A stretch of DNA of 64,000 nt, taken from NCBI GenBank assembly GCA_964624235.1, contig CAZUXY010000023.1:3476-67475 (forward strand), given 5' to 3'. Position 1 is the first letter of the stretch; every line of letters starts with the position of its first letter. The notes under the pieces are model-generated. The model did not search any database, was not told the origin of the DNA, and saw nothing but the letters and a program-made list of their open reading frames with translations. Position numbers and translations under genes: made by a program. This document shows positions 1 to 9,339 of this stretch, one piece after another. The stretch is from CAZUXY01 sp964624235. Its GTDB lineage: Bacteria > Spirochaetota > UBA4802 > UBA5368.

Positions 1-87
1 CAGTCCGAGTACGTGCGCATAACCGTGGGCACCATGATGGAGTTGAGGGCCCTGGTCAAGGAACTGGAAGCTATAACGGCAGCCTGA
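1..87 (+). CDS. hisC: Histidinol-phosphate aminotransferase, C-terminal end (partial)
   Basis: Only the last 28 codons and the TGA stop lie in the window. The peptide contains YVRITVGTMMELRALVKEL, which matches the closing strand and helix of HisC-type class II aminotransferases (R-I/V-T-V-G-T followed by an amphipathic helix). HisC transfers an amino group between glutamate and imidazole-acetol phosphate in histidine synthesis, using PLP in the cytoplasm. The PLP-binding part lies upstream, so a related PLP aminotransferase cannot be excluded. The end overlaps the convergent lipoprotein gene by 17 bases. Confidence 0.6.
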   Translation, partial: QSEYVRITVGTMMELRALVKELEAITAA

Positions 88-697
88 TTATCTTTCCTTC
101 GGTATTGGTGAGAAAGCTCCGTACGATCAGCTCTTTAAGCGTCAGTTTCATGTTTTCCAGTTTGGCGACGTCGTTCTTGTCGATCCATATGCTGATGCTT
201 TCCCTTCTGCCGGAATTATCCCACAGGAACCCTATGACCATTCCCACGATTTCGTCTTCCTGAAAAATGGAAGCGCAGGAGTTGATGACCGCAAGAAGGT
301 CCCTCAGATGGGTGTCCATTACGGCCGATGCGATATGCTCGTACGACGCGCCGCGGTAAGCGAAGTCCGTCTTTATGACAATGTCCAGTCCCAGGTACAG
401 CTTGTCCTTGCGGTTTTCCTTTTTATCGAAATAAAATCCCAGGCTGTTTTTCTGGATGGAGAGCTTCTGCTTCGATATAATGGTGTGGGCGATGCCGATC
501 AGGTGCCGGTGGTATTTTTCATGATAGGCGGCGCCGTTGGTGGTATACTGCGACGGCTTGACGAGGAGCTCCTCGTAATTCACCGTCTCGTTTTTAGGTA
601 CTTCGAGTATCGCCTTTTCCCGGTGCGGCGCCGACGCGCAGGCCGTTGCGGCGCACACCAGTAGTATACACAATGCGGCATTAATAAAAAGCTTCAT
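71..697 (-). CDS. Putative lipoprotein of unknown function
   Basis: The 208-residue product starts with a lipoprotein signal: a basic N-terminus (MKLF), a hydrophobic stretch and a lipobox ATAC, so Cys20 should be lipidated and the protein anchored in a membrane. I chose the ATG at 697 because GGAGAAG lies just upstream and the signal peptide begins there; a longer frame to 940 has no such support. I recognise no domain. The remainder looks soluble, with a KENRKDKLYLGLDIVIKTDF stretch and a probable mixed alpha/beta fold. It is divergent from the NamZ gene and convergent with hisC. Confidence 0.7.
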   Translation of the reverse strand: MKLFINAALCILLVCAATACASAPHREKAILEVPKNETVNYEELLVKPSQYTTNGAAYHEKYHRHLIGIAHTIISKQKLSIQKNSLGFYFDKKENRKDKLYLGLDIVIKTDFAYRGASYEHIASAVMDTHLRDLLAVINSCASIFQEDEIVGMVIGFLWDNSGRRESISIWIDKNDVAKLENMKLTLKELIVRSFLTNTEGKIIRLPL

Positions 698-913
698 TCT
701 ATCTTCTCCGCGGTGGAATAACCCGGCATAAACTCGCATGAATGATAGGACTTTTTTCGATCCTGTCAAGTTAAATAGGCGGCAAACGGGTACGGCGCCG
801 ATACACAGCCGGCAGTTTCGCAGAGGCGTTAAATGGGGATCCATGGTGATCAAGTATAACCTGGTTTTGATCGATATTACTAACGAAGAACGAAAAACGG
901 GAACCATAGCGTG

Positions 914-2185
914 ATGAACGGCACTGCAAAGAATTCGCATTCCTCTCCCACCCCGTCGCTGGTCCTCGCGGCGGCCCTGGCCTTTTTCATTTTACACTGC
1001 GCGGCGCCCGTAAGCTATAACCTGCCGTCCAGGAATTCACGAAGGGTGTACTCGGGCCTGGAGGTTTTTATAAAGGAAAAGTCCGGCAAATACGCGGGGA
1101 AAGAGGCGGTGCTGGTAACGAACCACTCGGGCGTGGACCTTGAACTGCGGCGTAATATCGACCTGCTCAGGGAACAGAGGATAAGAATCAGCCTGGTGCT
1201 GGCCCCCGAACACGGACTCTACGGTTATGAAAACGAATATGACCGTCAGCTGTATCATGTCCCCGCCGGAATGAACGCGGTGATATACAATATGCACAAC
1301 CTCGAGCCGCACTCGCTGAGACGGCTCCTGTCGTCGGCCGATGTGGTGATTTTCGACATTCAGGACATGGGGATGCGCTGTTACACCTACATATCGAACC
1401 TGAAGGAGATCATGGACGCCATGCGCGGGACTAAGACCGAGCTTATAGTGCTGGACCGGCCCAACCCCCTGGGCTTCCTCGATGTGGACGGGCCCTATCT
1501 GGCAACCCGGCATTATTCACGTTTCGTAAGCGCTTTCCCATCCACATTTATATACAACATGACCATGGGGGAAGCCGCGCGTTATTACCGGGGTGAGTTC
1601 GCCCGGGATGTAAGGCTCACGGTCGTTCCCCTGAAGAACTACCGCAGGGATATGCTTTATAATGAAACCATGCTCCCATGGATCCCTCCTTCCCCCAACC
1701 TTCCCACATTTAAGGCCTCAATCATTTACGCCTCGATCGTTATGCTGGAAGGGTCCAACCTTTCGGTGGGCAGGGGCACCACGAAACCTTTCGAGTATTT
1801 CGGCGCGCCGTGGATCGAACCGGATGCGTTCGCCCGGGGGCTTTCAAAACTCGACCTGCCCTGTTTTCGTTTCAGGCCGGTGTATTTCAGCCCCACCTTT
1901 TCAAAGTACCGGGGCATGCGCTGCGGAGGGGTCCAGATATTCTATGTGGGCGGAACTTTCAGTCCGACAGGGGTGTCGTATGCTATTATCGGTTACATTA
2001 AAAAAATGTATCCATACTTCCAATGGGAGTCTTACGGGGGACGTTACAGCGTTGATTTTCTTGCCGGTACCGATGCGTTCAGGCGGTTCATTGATGAGGG
2101 CAGGTCCTATGAGGAGTTCGAGCTTCTGACGGATAAAAAGAGGAAAAAATTCGACGCAAAAAGAAAGCGCTATCTGCTTTATTAA
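914..2185 (+). CDS. NamZ-type exo-beta-N-acetylmuramidase (DUF1343), lipoprotein
   Basis: This 423-residue protein carries the hallmarks of the DUF1343/NamZ family (PF07075): LAPEHGLYGYENEYD, VIFDIQDMGMRCYTYIS, VLDRPNPLGFLDVDGP, WIPPSPNLPT and MLEGSNLSVGRGTTKPFE. Characterised family members release terminal N-acetylmuramic acid from peptidoglycan fragments, so a role in murein recycling is likely. The N-terminus has a hydrophobic segment ending in a lipobox-like ILHC, suggesting a lipoprotein facing the periplasm. A GTG at 911 directly precedes the ATG at 914 and could also be the start; neither has a strong ribosome-binding site. Length is normal for the family. Confidence 0.88.
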   Translation: MNGTAKNSHSSPTPSLVLAAALAFFILHCAAPVSYNLPSRNSRRVYSGLEVFIKEKSGKYAGKEAVLVTNHSGVDLELRRNIDLLREQRIRISLVLAPEHGLYGYENEYDRQLYHVPAGMNAVIYNMHNLEPHSLRRLLSSADVVIFDIQDMGMRCYTYISNLKEIMDAMRGTKTELIVLDRPNPLGFLDVDGPYLATRHYSRFVSAFPSTFIYNMTMGEAARYYRGEFARDVRLTVVPLKNYRRDMLYNETMLPWIPPSPNLPTFKASIIYASIVMLEGSNLSVGRGTTKPFEYFGAPWIEPDAFARGLSKLDLPCFRFRPVYFSPTFSKYRGMRCGGVQIFYVGGTFSPTGVSYAIIGYIKKMYPYFQWESYGGRYSVDFLAGTDAFRRFIDEGRSYEEFELLTDKKRKKFDAKRKRYLLY

Positions 2186-2196
2186 CGGTTACCCCG

Positions 2197-4638
2197 TCAG
2201 GTATTAATAAAATCCATGAATTTCTGCAGGGCTTCCGGCAGCTTCCCCTCGCCGTCCATGTACTTTTTGAACTTCCGCTCGAAGGCCGTAACATCCCTGC
2301 TATGCACGTTTTTGAACTTTGTCCCTATCTCGCTGAAGGCCGGCATGTTTTCAAGTTTGTCCCTGGTTTCTTTCTTGAAAGGAATATGTCGGTAGAACAT
2401 CTCCCTCACCACCGAGTTGAGCTTCATGATGCCGTCTTTCTCGAACAGGACCCACTGTATGTAATCGTCGGCGAAACGATCCCGGTTGGTGCGCAGGCTT
2501 TTAAAGCGTTCGGAAATTTTTTCCTTGGCTTCCACCGAGAGTTTCGGGTTCTTCTTGTAGAAATTGATATAGTCGAAATACAGGCCGGTAAGCCCTCCTT
2601 CCACCGGATCAGCCCACATCGCGCCCTTCAGGGTGCGGTTGAGCTCCCAGCGGAAGCAGGCCATGGTATGGGACATACTGCGCTGCAGGTCTCCCATGAA
2701 AAGTATGGGAACCACAATACGGCCCCTGGTGCGCCGGTTGGTCCCGTCCAGTTCCTGCCACAGCATGCTCTTGGTGCCGAAAATGGGAAGGAGTATGAAG
2801 TTCGGGATCACCTCTTCCTGGATGATTTCCCTGTGTTCGCCGACCTTCTCGACCGTTTCCCGGTAGAATGCCGAAAAGTCGATTTCCCTGAGTCCGCGCA
2901 CGATGGAGTCCAGTTTCTTTTTTGAAATATGAAAATTGGTGGGATTGCCCTTCATGGTCATGGAGGTGAGGATGGGGAACGCCGTTGCGGTCGACCCCGA
3001 GCATACCATGAGAGTGTTGAGAAGGCGGTGGTCTATCTCGTATATGACCTTCCTGATGGTTTCATCCTCCTCGGTAGGGGGGGCACCTTTGCTGCTTTTC
3101 TTGTGCTTTTCCTCTTCCCTCATATGGGCATCATATGACAGGCCCATTTCGGTGATGCTGGGATTTTCTTCCCTGTTGTAGATTCTCGTCAGAAACTCCT
3201 CTTCAAGGTATATGGGAAATCCCGTGTTCTCGGTGCTCTTGCGCGAGAGTTCATGCAGCTCATTCACCTGCTGCGGGTCCATAAGGGTCTCATCGATATA
3301 TCCGAACATGAGCATCAGACGCTGGGGCACGGCAGGTTCCTTTTTCGTGCGCATAAAAACCTGTTTATAGAGGTCCAGGTACATCCTGGTAATCAGCCTT
3401 CTGATTTTCCTTCCCTCGGGCTCCGTATTAAAGGGATTCTGCATCTTTTTGAAATCATTCATGATTTTCAGGAAATTTCCCTGGAACTCCTTGTCGATGA
3501 GGGAAAATTCAAAAATCTGCTGCAGCGAGTTTGCGTAAATCCTGTTGTCGATCCTGGAGGGCGCGGCGGCGGGCCTGGCAGGTTCGGCTTTTTCCTTGTT
3601 GTTGAGATAGAAATCGTGGATCTTTTTAAATCCCGGGAATACCTCTGAGAGTTTTTTCCCGGAAATCTCTTCGAAGAAAGTATGGATCTTCACCGCCATG
3701 GACAGGAAATTTTTCAGAAAATCCTTCGATACTCTTCCGGATTGCCCCCAGCTGGAAAGCCCCCCCGCATCAACAAGAAAGCTGGTCCAGCTTCCCTCGC
3801 TGGCGAACAGGAGGGACAGTTCCTCTTCTATTTCAGTGTGTATCGCCTCTATACGGCCCAGCACCTTCATCAGATTGTCGGCGATGGTTTCGAACAGATA
3901 TACGGCGATGGATGGGTCACGCTTGATCACGGGACCGAAAACACCGGGGTCCAGGCGCAGGAATTTATTGAGAAAACCGCACAGTTTCATATCGACCAGG
4001 GATTCCATGGGCAGGCCGGGGAAGGTGTATTTTTTCTTCACCAAATTACTGTAGTCGGCCACCAGGAACCTGGCGTCGAATACGGTCGGGAAATCACCTC
4101 CGCTGTTGATATAGGCGGCGTGCAGCTGGTCCGCCCTGTGCTGCAGTTTTTCCGAGAGCGCTCCTATATTGATTGATTTGTACATCAGCGATATGTTGTC
4201 GACGATCCTTAACAGATTCTGGTAAAGCGTGGAGTATCGTTTGGAATCGTTGATGGACGATTCCAGCCGCACATAGAGATGGCTGAGGATGGTGGTTGCC
4301 ATCGACGGATTTTCGGCAACGATATTGTTGAATCCCCCTCCCTTGATGGGGTATTTGGTGACCAGGGAGTTCTCAATGGCCCGTATGGATTTTTTGTATG
4401 GTTCGGTGAAGAGTATGCTGAGCCCGGAGATGAGACTTTTTTCCTTGATTATCCCCACCCTTCTGCTCTTGGAAATGATGATATCGGCTGAAAGTCCCTC
4501 GAACTCATCCGGAGCGGACAGGATCTCGACGGCACCCTGGTGCAGGTAGTACATATAGGTCGGCTCCTGCCCCTGGACAATAAGCAGTTCGCCTTTTTTT
4601 ATAACATCGCCCTTGTTGGAGTTGTTTTCCTTGCTCAT
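2197..4638 (-). CDS. Large cyclic-nucleotide-binding-domain protein with unknown C-terminal region
   Basis: The product has 813 residues. Residues about 8-125 look like a cNMP-binding (Crp-type) beta-roll: an IKKGELLIVQGQEPTYMYYL opening, a QGAVEIL turn and an IIKEKSLISGLSILF segment in the phosphate-binding cassette position. The cassette lacks a clear GE...R pair, so ligand binding is uncertain. The remaining roughly 680 residues match nothing I recognise. They are helix-rich and charged, have no membrane segments and show no DNA-binding domain. It may be a cytoplasmic sensor or scaffold. The start has only a weak ribosome-binding site. It ends 11 bases from the convergent NamZ gene. Confidence 0.75.
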   Translation of the reverse strand: MSKENNSNKGDVIKKGELLIVQGQEPTYMYYLHQGAVEILSAPDEFEGLSADIIISKSRRVGIIKEKSLISGLSILFTEPYKKSIRAIENSLVTKYPIKGGGFNNIVAENPSMATTILSHLYVRLESSINDSKRYSTLYQNLLRIVDNISLMYKSINIGALSEKLQHRADQLHAAYINSGGDFPTVFDARFLVADYSNLVKKKYTFPGLPMESLVDMKLCGFLNKFLRLDPGVFGPVIKRDPSIAVYLFETIADNLMKVLGRIEAIHTEIEEELSLLFASEGSWTSFLVDAGGLSSWGQSGRVSKDFLKNFLSMAVKIHTFFEEISGKKLSEVFPGFKKIHDFYLNNKEKAEPARPAAAPSRIDNRIYANSLQQIFEFSLIDKEFQGNFLKIMNDFKKMQNPFNTEPEGRKIRRLITRMYLDLYKQVFMRTKKEPAVPQRLMLMFGYIDETLMDPQQVNELHELSRKSTENTGFPIYLEEEFLTRIYNREENPSITEMGLSYDAHMREEEKHKKSSKGAPPTEEDETIRKVIYEIDHRLLNTLMVCSGSTATAFPILTSMTMKGNPTNFHISKKKLDSIVRGLREIDFSAFYRETVEKVGEHREIIQEEVIPNFILLPIFGTKSMLWQELDGTNRRTRGRIVVPILFMGDLQRSMSHTMACFRWELNRTLKGAMWADPVEGGLTGLYFDYINFYKKNPKLSVEAKEKISERFKSLRTNRDRFADDYIQWVLFEKDGIMKLNSVVREMFYRHIPFKKETRDKLENMPAFSEIGTKFKNVHSRDVTAFERKFKKYMDGEGKLPEALQKFMDFINT

Positions 4639-4792
4639 TGGTGCTTTGGTTCTTTTTTAGTAGAAACGGGACCTGGGGAACCAGGCGGCTGTTCACGTAT
4701 TATAGGGAAATTAAGTGTTTATTTTCAATAAATAATTTTATTTTATGCAAAATATTTAAGTCACACTCTGCAGTCTGTCGCATGTTGCAGGC

Positions 4793-5143
4793 TTACCGGT
4801 TCGATATCGAGTTAAGATACTCATCCCATTCGGCGGGAAGCAGGTACTTTTTCTTGTTGTTGCATTCCTTGCATGCCGCGACGATGTTCTGTCTTTCCGA
4901 TGTGCCGCCGCGGGAAAGAGGTATCAGGTGGTCCATGGTGAGTTCGTCGGGACGAAAGCTGCCGCCGCAGTAATGACATCTACCCGCGGCTATCTTCTTT
5001 CTCCACCACGAGGTATGGCGCAGGTCGCGGGCCCGTTGTTTTTCCCTTAGTGACGCGTCTTCGCCGGCGCAGACGCCGTCGGCTGAGCTTTTACGCCGGC
5101 TTCGGCGATGTTTCCTGTCGTCTTTTATTCCCATGCGGGTCAT
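4793..5143 (-). CDS. HNH endonuclease
   Basis: A 116-residue protein with an HNH nuclease core: CHYCGG, then TMDHLIPLSRGGTSERQNIV and CKECNNKK. The DH dyad supplies the general base and metal ligand, the Asn lies in RQNIV, and the two Cys pairs form the structural zinc site of the McrA/HNH type. The N-terminal 50 residues are very basic (KHRRSRRK), fitting DNA contact. It follows fmt by 19 bases on the same strand and may be cotranscribed with def-fmt. Free-standing HNH proteins of this size are common and their role is often unknown. ATG 5134 is an alternative start. Confidence 0.82.
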   Translation of the reverse strand: MTRMGIKDDRKHRRSRRKSSADGVCAGEDASLREKQRARDLRHTSWWRKKIAAGRCHYCGGSFRPDELTMDHLIPLSRGGTSERQNIVAACKECNNKKKYLLPAEWDEYLNSISNR

Positions 5144-5162
5144 GCCGGGGCGTTAAGCGCCA

Positions 5163-6092
5163 TCATTCAAACCCTTCATTCGCATTCAATCGGTAACCGT
5201 TAATAAAGGAAAGGCCTTCCATGGATCGCTTTCTCTCGGGCTGGAGCCCGAGTATCTCGAGCAATCCGCCGCCGGTGCCGACGAGCAGACGCTTCTTCTG
5301 GAACACCATGAGTCGTCCCGGCTCAACCTCCGGGTTTGCTTCGGTGAAGCAGCGGGTTTTCCAGATCTTGAGCGTCATGGAACGAAATTCCGTCCAGGCG
5401 CCGGGCCGCGGGTTTAGTCCACGCACCAGGTTGTGTATATCGCGTGCGCTGTTTTCCCATTTGATCCGGGGAAGTTCCTTGTCGATCTTGCCGCAGTAGG
5501 TGGCTTCATACTCGTTTTGCATACGCGGCGCCGCCTTTCCCGACTGTAAAAGCCTGACCGCTTCCGCAAGCATTTCGGCCCCCAGGGGAAGCACGGTGTC
5601 ATAGAGCTCTCCCGCGGTAGTGTCCGCGGACAGGGGTATGGTTTTCTGGAGCAGAATGTCCCCCGCGTCCAGCCTTTCATTTATCATCTGGACGGTGATG
5701 CCGGTTTCTTCCTCGCCATTGATCAGGGCCCACTGTATCGGCGCGGCGCCTCGGTATTTGGGAAGCAGGGAGGGGTGAAGGTTTATAGTTCCCAGCCGCG
5801 GCAGGGTGTATACCTCTGCGGGGATGTAGCGACCGTAGGCGACCACCACGTAGAGATCGGCGTCGGCGTTCCTTAGATCGCTGATGAACGCTTGATCTGT
5901 AAGTTTCACGGGATGAAACACCGGGATGCTGTGCTCCAGCGCGATTGTTTTCGCCGGGCAGCACTGCATGTTTAGGTTTCTGCCGGCCGGTTTATCGTCA
6001 CCGGCCACCAGAAAAACGATTTCGAACTCCTCTTTAAGCCTGTTGAAACAGTACCCGGCAATATCGGGAGTGCCGAAAAACCCTATTTTCAT
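5163..6092 (-). CDS. fmt: Methionyl-tRNA formyltransferase
   Basis: At 309 residues this is a full-length Fmt, which formylates Met-tRNAi using 10-formyl-THF to start translation. Visible family motifs are MKIGFFGTPDIAGYC, INLHPSLLPKYRGAAP (the His of the catalytic Asn/His/Asp set) and LDAGDILLQ (the Asp), with a C-terminal OB-like domain containing NPRPGAWTEF. The start codon overlaps the def stop by four bases (ATGA), so the two are translationally coupled. The def-fmt pairing is the usual arrangement in bacteria. Confidence 0.96.
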   Translation of the reverse strand: MKIGFFGTPDIAGYCFNRLKEEFEIVFLVAGDDKPAGRNLNMQCCPAKTIALEHSIPVFHPVKLTDQAFISDLRNADADLYVVVAYGRYIPAEVYTLPRLGTINLHPSLLPKYRGAAPIQWALINGEEETGITVQMINERLDAGDILLQKTIPLSADTTAGELYDTVLPLGAEMLAEAVRLLQSGKAAPRMQNEYEATYCGKIDKELPRIKWENSARDIHNLVRGLNPRPGAWTEFRSMTLKIWKTRCFTEANPEVEPGRLMVFQKKRLLVGTGGGLLEILGLQPERKRSMEGLSFINGYRLNANEGFE

Positions 6093-6598
6093 GTATTCCT
6101 GTTCATTTTCTTTATGTTCTTGAGTTCAGGGTTCAACTCTTTCCGCGCATGGTCTTCCAGATAATCGACGATTACCTTTCCGTCCAGGTGGTCGATCTCA
6201 TGCTGCAGCACCCGCGCAAGGAGGCCGTCGGCGTCTATGGTTACTTCTTTTCCTTCAGGAGTCACCCCCTTGACCGTAACCTCTTTCGGGCGCATTATAT
6301 CCGTCGTGATTCCGGGCAGCGAGAGGCACCCTTCCTCGTAATTCTCCTTTTCGTCAGAGGAAGCGGTCACCTCCGGGTTTATCAGGGCCAGTGAAGGTCC
6401 CTTGTAATGTTCTATGTCCAGTATGATGAGGCGCCGGGGTTGCTCTACCTGCGGCGCCGCCAGACCGACGCCGTTTGAACGATACATGATGTTGTACATG
6501 GACTCGATCAGATCGATCACGTCCTGGTCGATATTCGTCACCTTCTGCGCTATTGAGTGCAGGGTCTTGTTCCCGTAATACACAAGCTTGTATGTCAT
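6089..6598 (-). CDS. def: Peptide deformylase
   Basis: The 169-residue protein removes the formyl group from nascent peptides. All three deformylase motifs are present: GVGLAAPQV (motif 1), EGCLSLPG (motif 2, metal Cys) and QHEIDHLDG (motif 3, HExxH metal site and catalytic Glu). It is the first gene of a def-fmt unit, possibly with the HNH gene behind it. Promoter sequences should lie in the 423-base divergent spacer shared with ilvB. Confidence 0.97.
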   Translation of the reverse strand: MTYKLVYYGNKTLHSIAQKVTNIDQDVIDLIESMYNIMYRSNGVGLAAPQVEQPRRLIILDIEHYKGPSLALINPEVTASSDEKENYEEGCLSLPGITTDIMRPKEVTVKGVTPEGKEVTIDADGLLARVLQHEIDHLDGKVIVDYLEDHARKELNPELKNIKKMNRNT

Positions 6599-7021
6599 TA
6601 CCGACTTCCTGTGATTTCAATGTTGGTTCTTCGCCGCCGTTCAACACGAACATGCTGTAAAAATATTAATTACTATAAAATAAACCATTAATCCCGTATA
6701 ATCAAGTATTCAGCATTCTTTTAACGGTAATCAGGGTCAAGGAATTTTATGCAAACGTGTTAAAAATATGGAAAGCGAGGACAGGTAAGCGTATTATAAT
6801 ATAATGGTATTTAACACCAGGGGCCGGTTACGGAAGGGCGGATGTGAAAAAAATTGATTGACAAAACCTCGAATGTGAAAGTTCCTTTTTCTTTCAACAA
6901 ATCGGCGTTTTTTGATATGTAAAATGGGGTAGTAGTCCTGTCGTCCATAGTTAACGTCCATTGCAGTTAGTAGCGGCGCCCCTCGCTGATGGCGAGTATA
7001 TTCAGGTACAGGAGTTATGCG
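6599..7021. other. Divergent intergenic region def / ilvB
   Basis: This 423-base spacer holds no credible gene. A TTGACA at 6858-6863 points toward ilvB but has no good -10 at 17-18 bases. The A/T-rich stretch at 6660-6720 may serve def. A small hairpin (CTCGC/GCGAG, around 6982-6996) lies just before the ilvB ribosome-binding site. I see no leader peptide rich in Ile/Leu/Val and no T-box consensus. Confidence 0.4.
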
Positions 7022-8701
7022 TTGAAAATTTCAGGCGCTGAAATTATTGTAGAGTCCCTTAAAAAAGAAAAGGTCGAGTACATGTTCGGGTACCCGGGCG
7101 GCGTGGTAATCCCGATTTTTCATCATCTTTTCAATGCGCCTTTCAAATTCATACTGTCACGTCATGAACAGGGCGCCGTGCACGCCGCCGACGGGTATGC
7201 CAGGGCTTCGGGGAAGGTGGGGGTAGTAATCGCCACCTCCGGTCCCGGCGCCACCAACCTGGTGACCGGCATCGCCACGGCTAATATGGACTCGGTCCCC
7301 CTGGTGGTGTTCACCGGCCAGGTCTCCACCGATATGATCGGCAACGACGCGTTCCAGGAAGCGGACGTTACCGGTATAACGCGGCCTATTTCCAAGCATA
7401 ACTATCTGGTGCAGGACATAAACGACCTTCCCAGAGTCATTAAGGAAGCCTTTTATATCGCTACCACCGGCAGGCCCGGCCCCGTGGTGATAGACGTCCC
7501 GGTGAATATCTCAAAGGCGGAAAGCAAATTCGTTTACCCGGACACGGTCTCGCTGAGAAGCTACAAACCGGTGTACAAAGGCCACCCCGTCCAGATACAG
7601 AAAGCATGCAAACTCATCGCCGAGTCCAGAAAGCCGGTCATCTATGCCGGCGGCGGGATTATAATATCGGGCGCCTCGGAGGAACTCAGGGTGTTCGTCA
7701 GAAAGACGGGCATCCCCATCACCACCACGCTGCTGGGACTGGGGGCCTATCCCGAAACCGACGGCATGAGCCTGAAGATGCTGGGCATGCACGGCACCTA
7801 TTATGCCAACCGGGCCGTTCATGAATCCGACCTGCTGATCGCCATAGGCGCCCGTTTCGACGACCGGGTAACCGGCAAGATCACCGAATTCATACCCGAA
7901 GCACGGGTTATCCACATCGATATCGATCCTTCATCGGTTTCCAAAAACGTCAAGGTGGACGTTCCCATTGTGGGCGATTGTAAATACGTGCTGAATGAAA
8001 TGAACAAGATAGTAAGCGCCCCGAAAATCGATGACTGGGTCTCGGAAGTGATGAAGATGAAGCAAGAGAACCCCCTGACCTATCGGAACGATGTCGAGAC
8101 CATAAAACCCCAGTATGTGGTGGAAAGGATTTACAGCCTGACGAAGGGTAAAGCCGTCATATGCACCGAGGTGGGCCAGAACCAGATGTGGGCGGCGCAG
8201 TTTTACGATTATACCGAACCGCGCACCTTCATCTCATCGGGCGGACTCGGGACCATGGGGTATGGATTGCCCGCCGCTATCGGCGCGCAGCTTGCCAGGC
8301 CGGACCGAAGGGTCTTCGACATCGCGGGTGACGGTTCCATCCAGATGAACATACAGGAGCTCATAGTGGCCGTTCAGCACCGGCTTCCCATTATCATCGC
8401 CATTCTCAACAACGGGTTCCTGGGTATGGTACGGCAGTGGCAGCAGCTTTTTTACGAAAAGAGATATTCCCATACCTGCATTCAGTTCGCGCCTGATTTC
8501 GTGAAACTCGCGGAAGCATACGGCGCCGAAGGTATCAGGATTGAAAACAAGAAAGATGTGGACGCCGCCATTACCAGGGCACTGGGCATTACCGACAGAC
8601 CTATCGTTATGGATTTCAAGGTCGATCGTGAGGAAAACGTATATCCCATGGTACCGGCCGGAAAATCCGTAAAAGAAATGATAACGAGGGAGCTGGCATG
8701 A
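7022..8701 (+). CDS. ilvB: Acetolactate synthase, large catalytic subunit
   Basis: This ThDP- and FAD-dependent enzyme joins two pyruvates (or pyruvate and 2-oxobutyrate) in the first common step of Val/Leu/Ile synthesis. Visible motifs are MFGYPGGVVIPIFHHL with the family RHEQGAVHAADGYAR (containing the catalytic Glu), the FAD-region GARFDDRVTGK, and the ThDP motif GDGSIQMNIQEL...NNGFLGMVRQWQ. I place the start at TTG 7022 (559 residues, MKISGAEIIVESL), since GGAG at 7011-7014 is well spaced and the family begins this way. The frame extends up to an ATG at 6989 that lacks a ribosome-binding site. It overlaps ilvN by four bases. Confidence 0.95.
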   Translation: MKISGAEIIVESLKKEKVEYMFGYPGGVVIPIFHHLFNAPFKFILSRHEQGAVHAADGYARASGKVGVVIATSGPGATNLVTGIATANMDSVPLVVFTGQVSTDMIGNDAFQEADVTGITRPISKHNYLVQDINDLPRVIKEAFYIATTGRPGPVVIDVPVNISKAESKFVYPDTVSLRSYKPVYKGHPVQIQKACKLIAESRKPVIYAGGGIIISGASEELRVFVRKTGIPITTTLLGLGAYPETDGMSLKMLGMHGTYYANRAVHESDLLIAIGARFDDRVTGKITEFIPEARVIHIDIDPSSVSKNVKVDVPIVGDCKYVLNEMNKIVSAPKIDDWVSEVMKMKQENPLTYRNDVETIKPQYVVERIYSLTKGKAVICTEVGQNQMWAAQFYDYTEPRTFISSGGLGTMGYGLPAAIGAQLARPDRRVFDIAGDGSIQMNIQELIVAVQHRLPIIIAILNNGFLGMVRQWQQLFYEKRYSHTCIQFAPDFVKLAEAYGAEGIRIENKKDVDAAITRALGITDRPIVMDFKVDREENVYPMVPAGKSVKEMITRELA

Positions 8702-9171
8702 GACACGTCATTTCGGTTAAGGTTGAGAACAAACCGGGGGTACTGGCCAGGGTGGCCGGCCTTTTTTCAGCGAGGGGTTATAACATCGATTCGCTGGCGG
8801 TAAGTCAGACGGAACACGAAGATATATCAATAATGACACTGGTGGTCAAAGGGGACGACCGTATCATAGAGCAGGTCAAGAAGCAGCTCAACAAGCTCAT
8901 CGATGTGATCAAGGTGCTGGACCACTCGGAATACCCTTCCGTGCAGCGGGAACTCGTACTGGTGAAGGTGGCGTCGCAGCCGGCGAAACGTTCAGAAATC
9001 TTCCAGGTGGCGGAGATTTTCAAAGCGGAGATAGTGGACATATCGCTTAAAACCGTTACACTTGAGCTGACCGGCGATCCCGAACGGATCGACAACTTCA
9101 TCGAACTTATGAGACCCTATTCGATCAAGGAGCTGATCAGAACCGGCAGGATTTCCATGATGAAGGAATGA
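8698..9171 (+). CDS. ilvN: Acetolactate synthase, small regulatory subunit
   Basis: The 157-residue protein begins with an ACT domain (VENKPGVLARVAGLFSARG, then NIDSLAVSQTE), which binds valine and activates or feedback-inhibits the large subunit. The C-terminal half matches the second regulatory domain (RELVLVKV...SEIFQVAEIFKAEIVDIS). Length is typical of IlvN/IlvH. ATGA overlap with ilvB indicates coupled translation and a 1:1 complex. Confidence 0.96.
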   Translation: MRHVISVKVENKPGVLARVAGLFSARGYNIDSLAVSQTEHEDISIMTLVVKGDDRIIEQVKKQLNKLIDVIKVLDHSEYPSVQRELVLVKVASQPAKRSEIFQVAEIFKAEIVDISLKTVTLELTGDPERIDNFIELMRPYSIKELIRTGRISMMKE

Positions 9172-9339
9172 ACCAGGGATATGCCGGCGCGTGTGCAGCG
9201 TGTAAACAGCTGATATGAATATTAACGACCTCCTCCCGGCCCGGCCTGTTGTGCGGTGATAAAGGGCATACCGCGGAACGCCGTAACGTTGTGGGGGAGA
9301 AGCATTTACTATAATCAACTCAAGCAAAGGAGCAGTAAT

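Noticed and set aside
698..940. N-terminal extension of the lipoprotein to 940
   Set aside because: No ribosome-binding site there and the signal peptide starts at 697.
6599..7021. T-box or leader attenuator before ilvB
   Set aside because: No T-box consensus, no Ile/Leu/Val-rich leader peptide and only a small hairpin.
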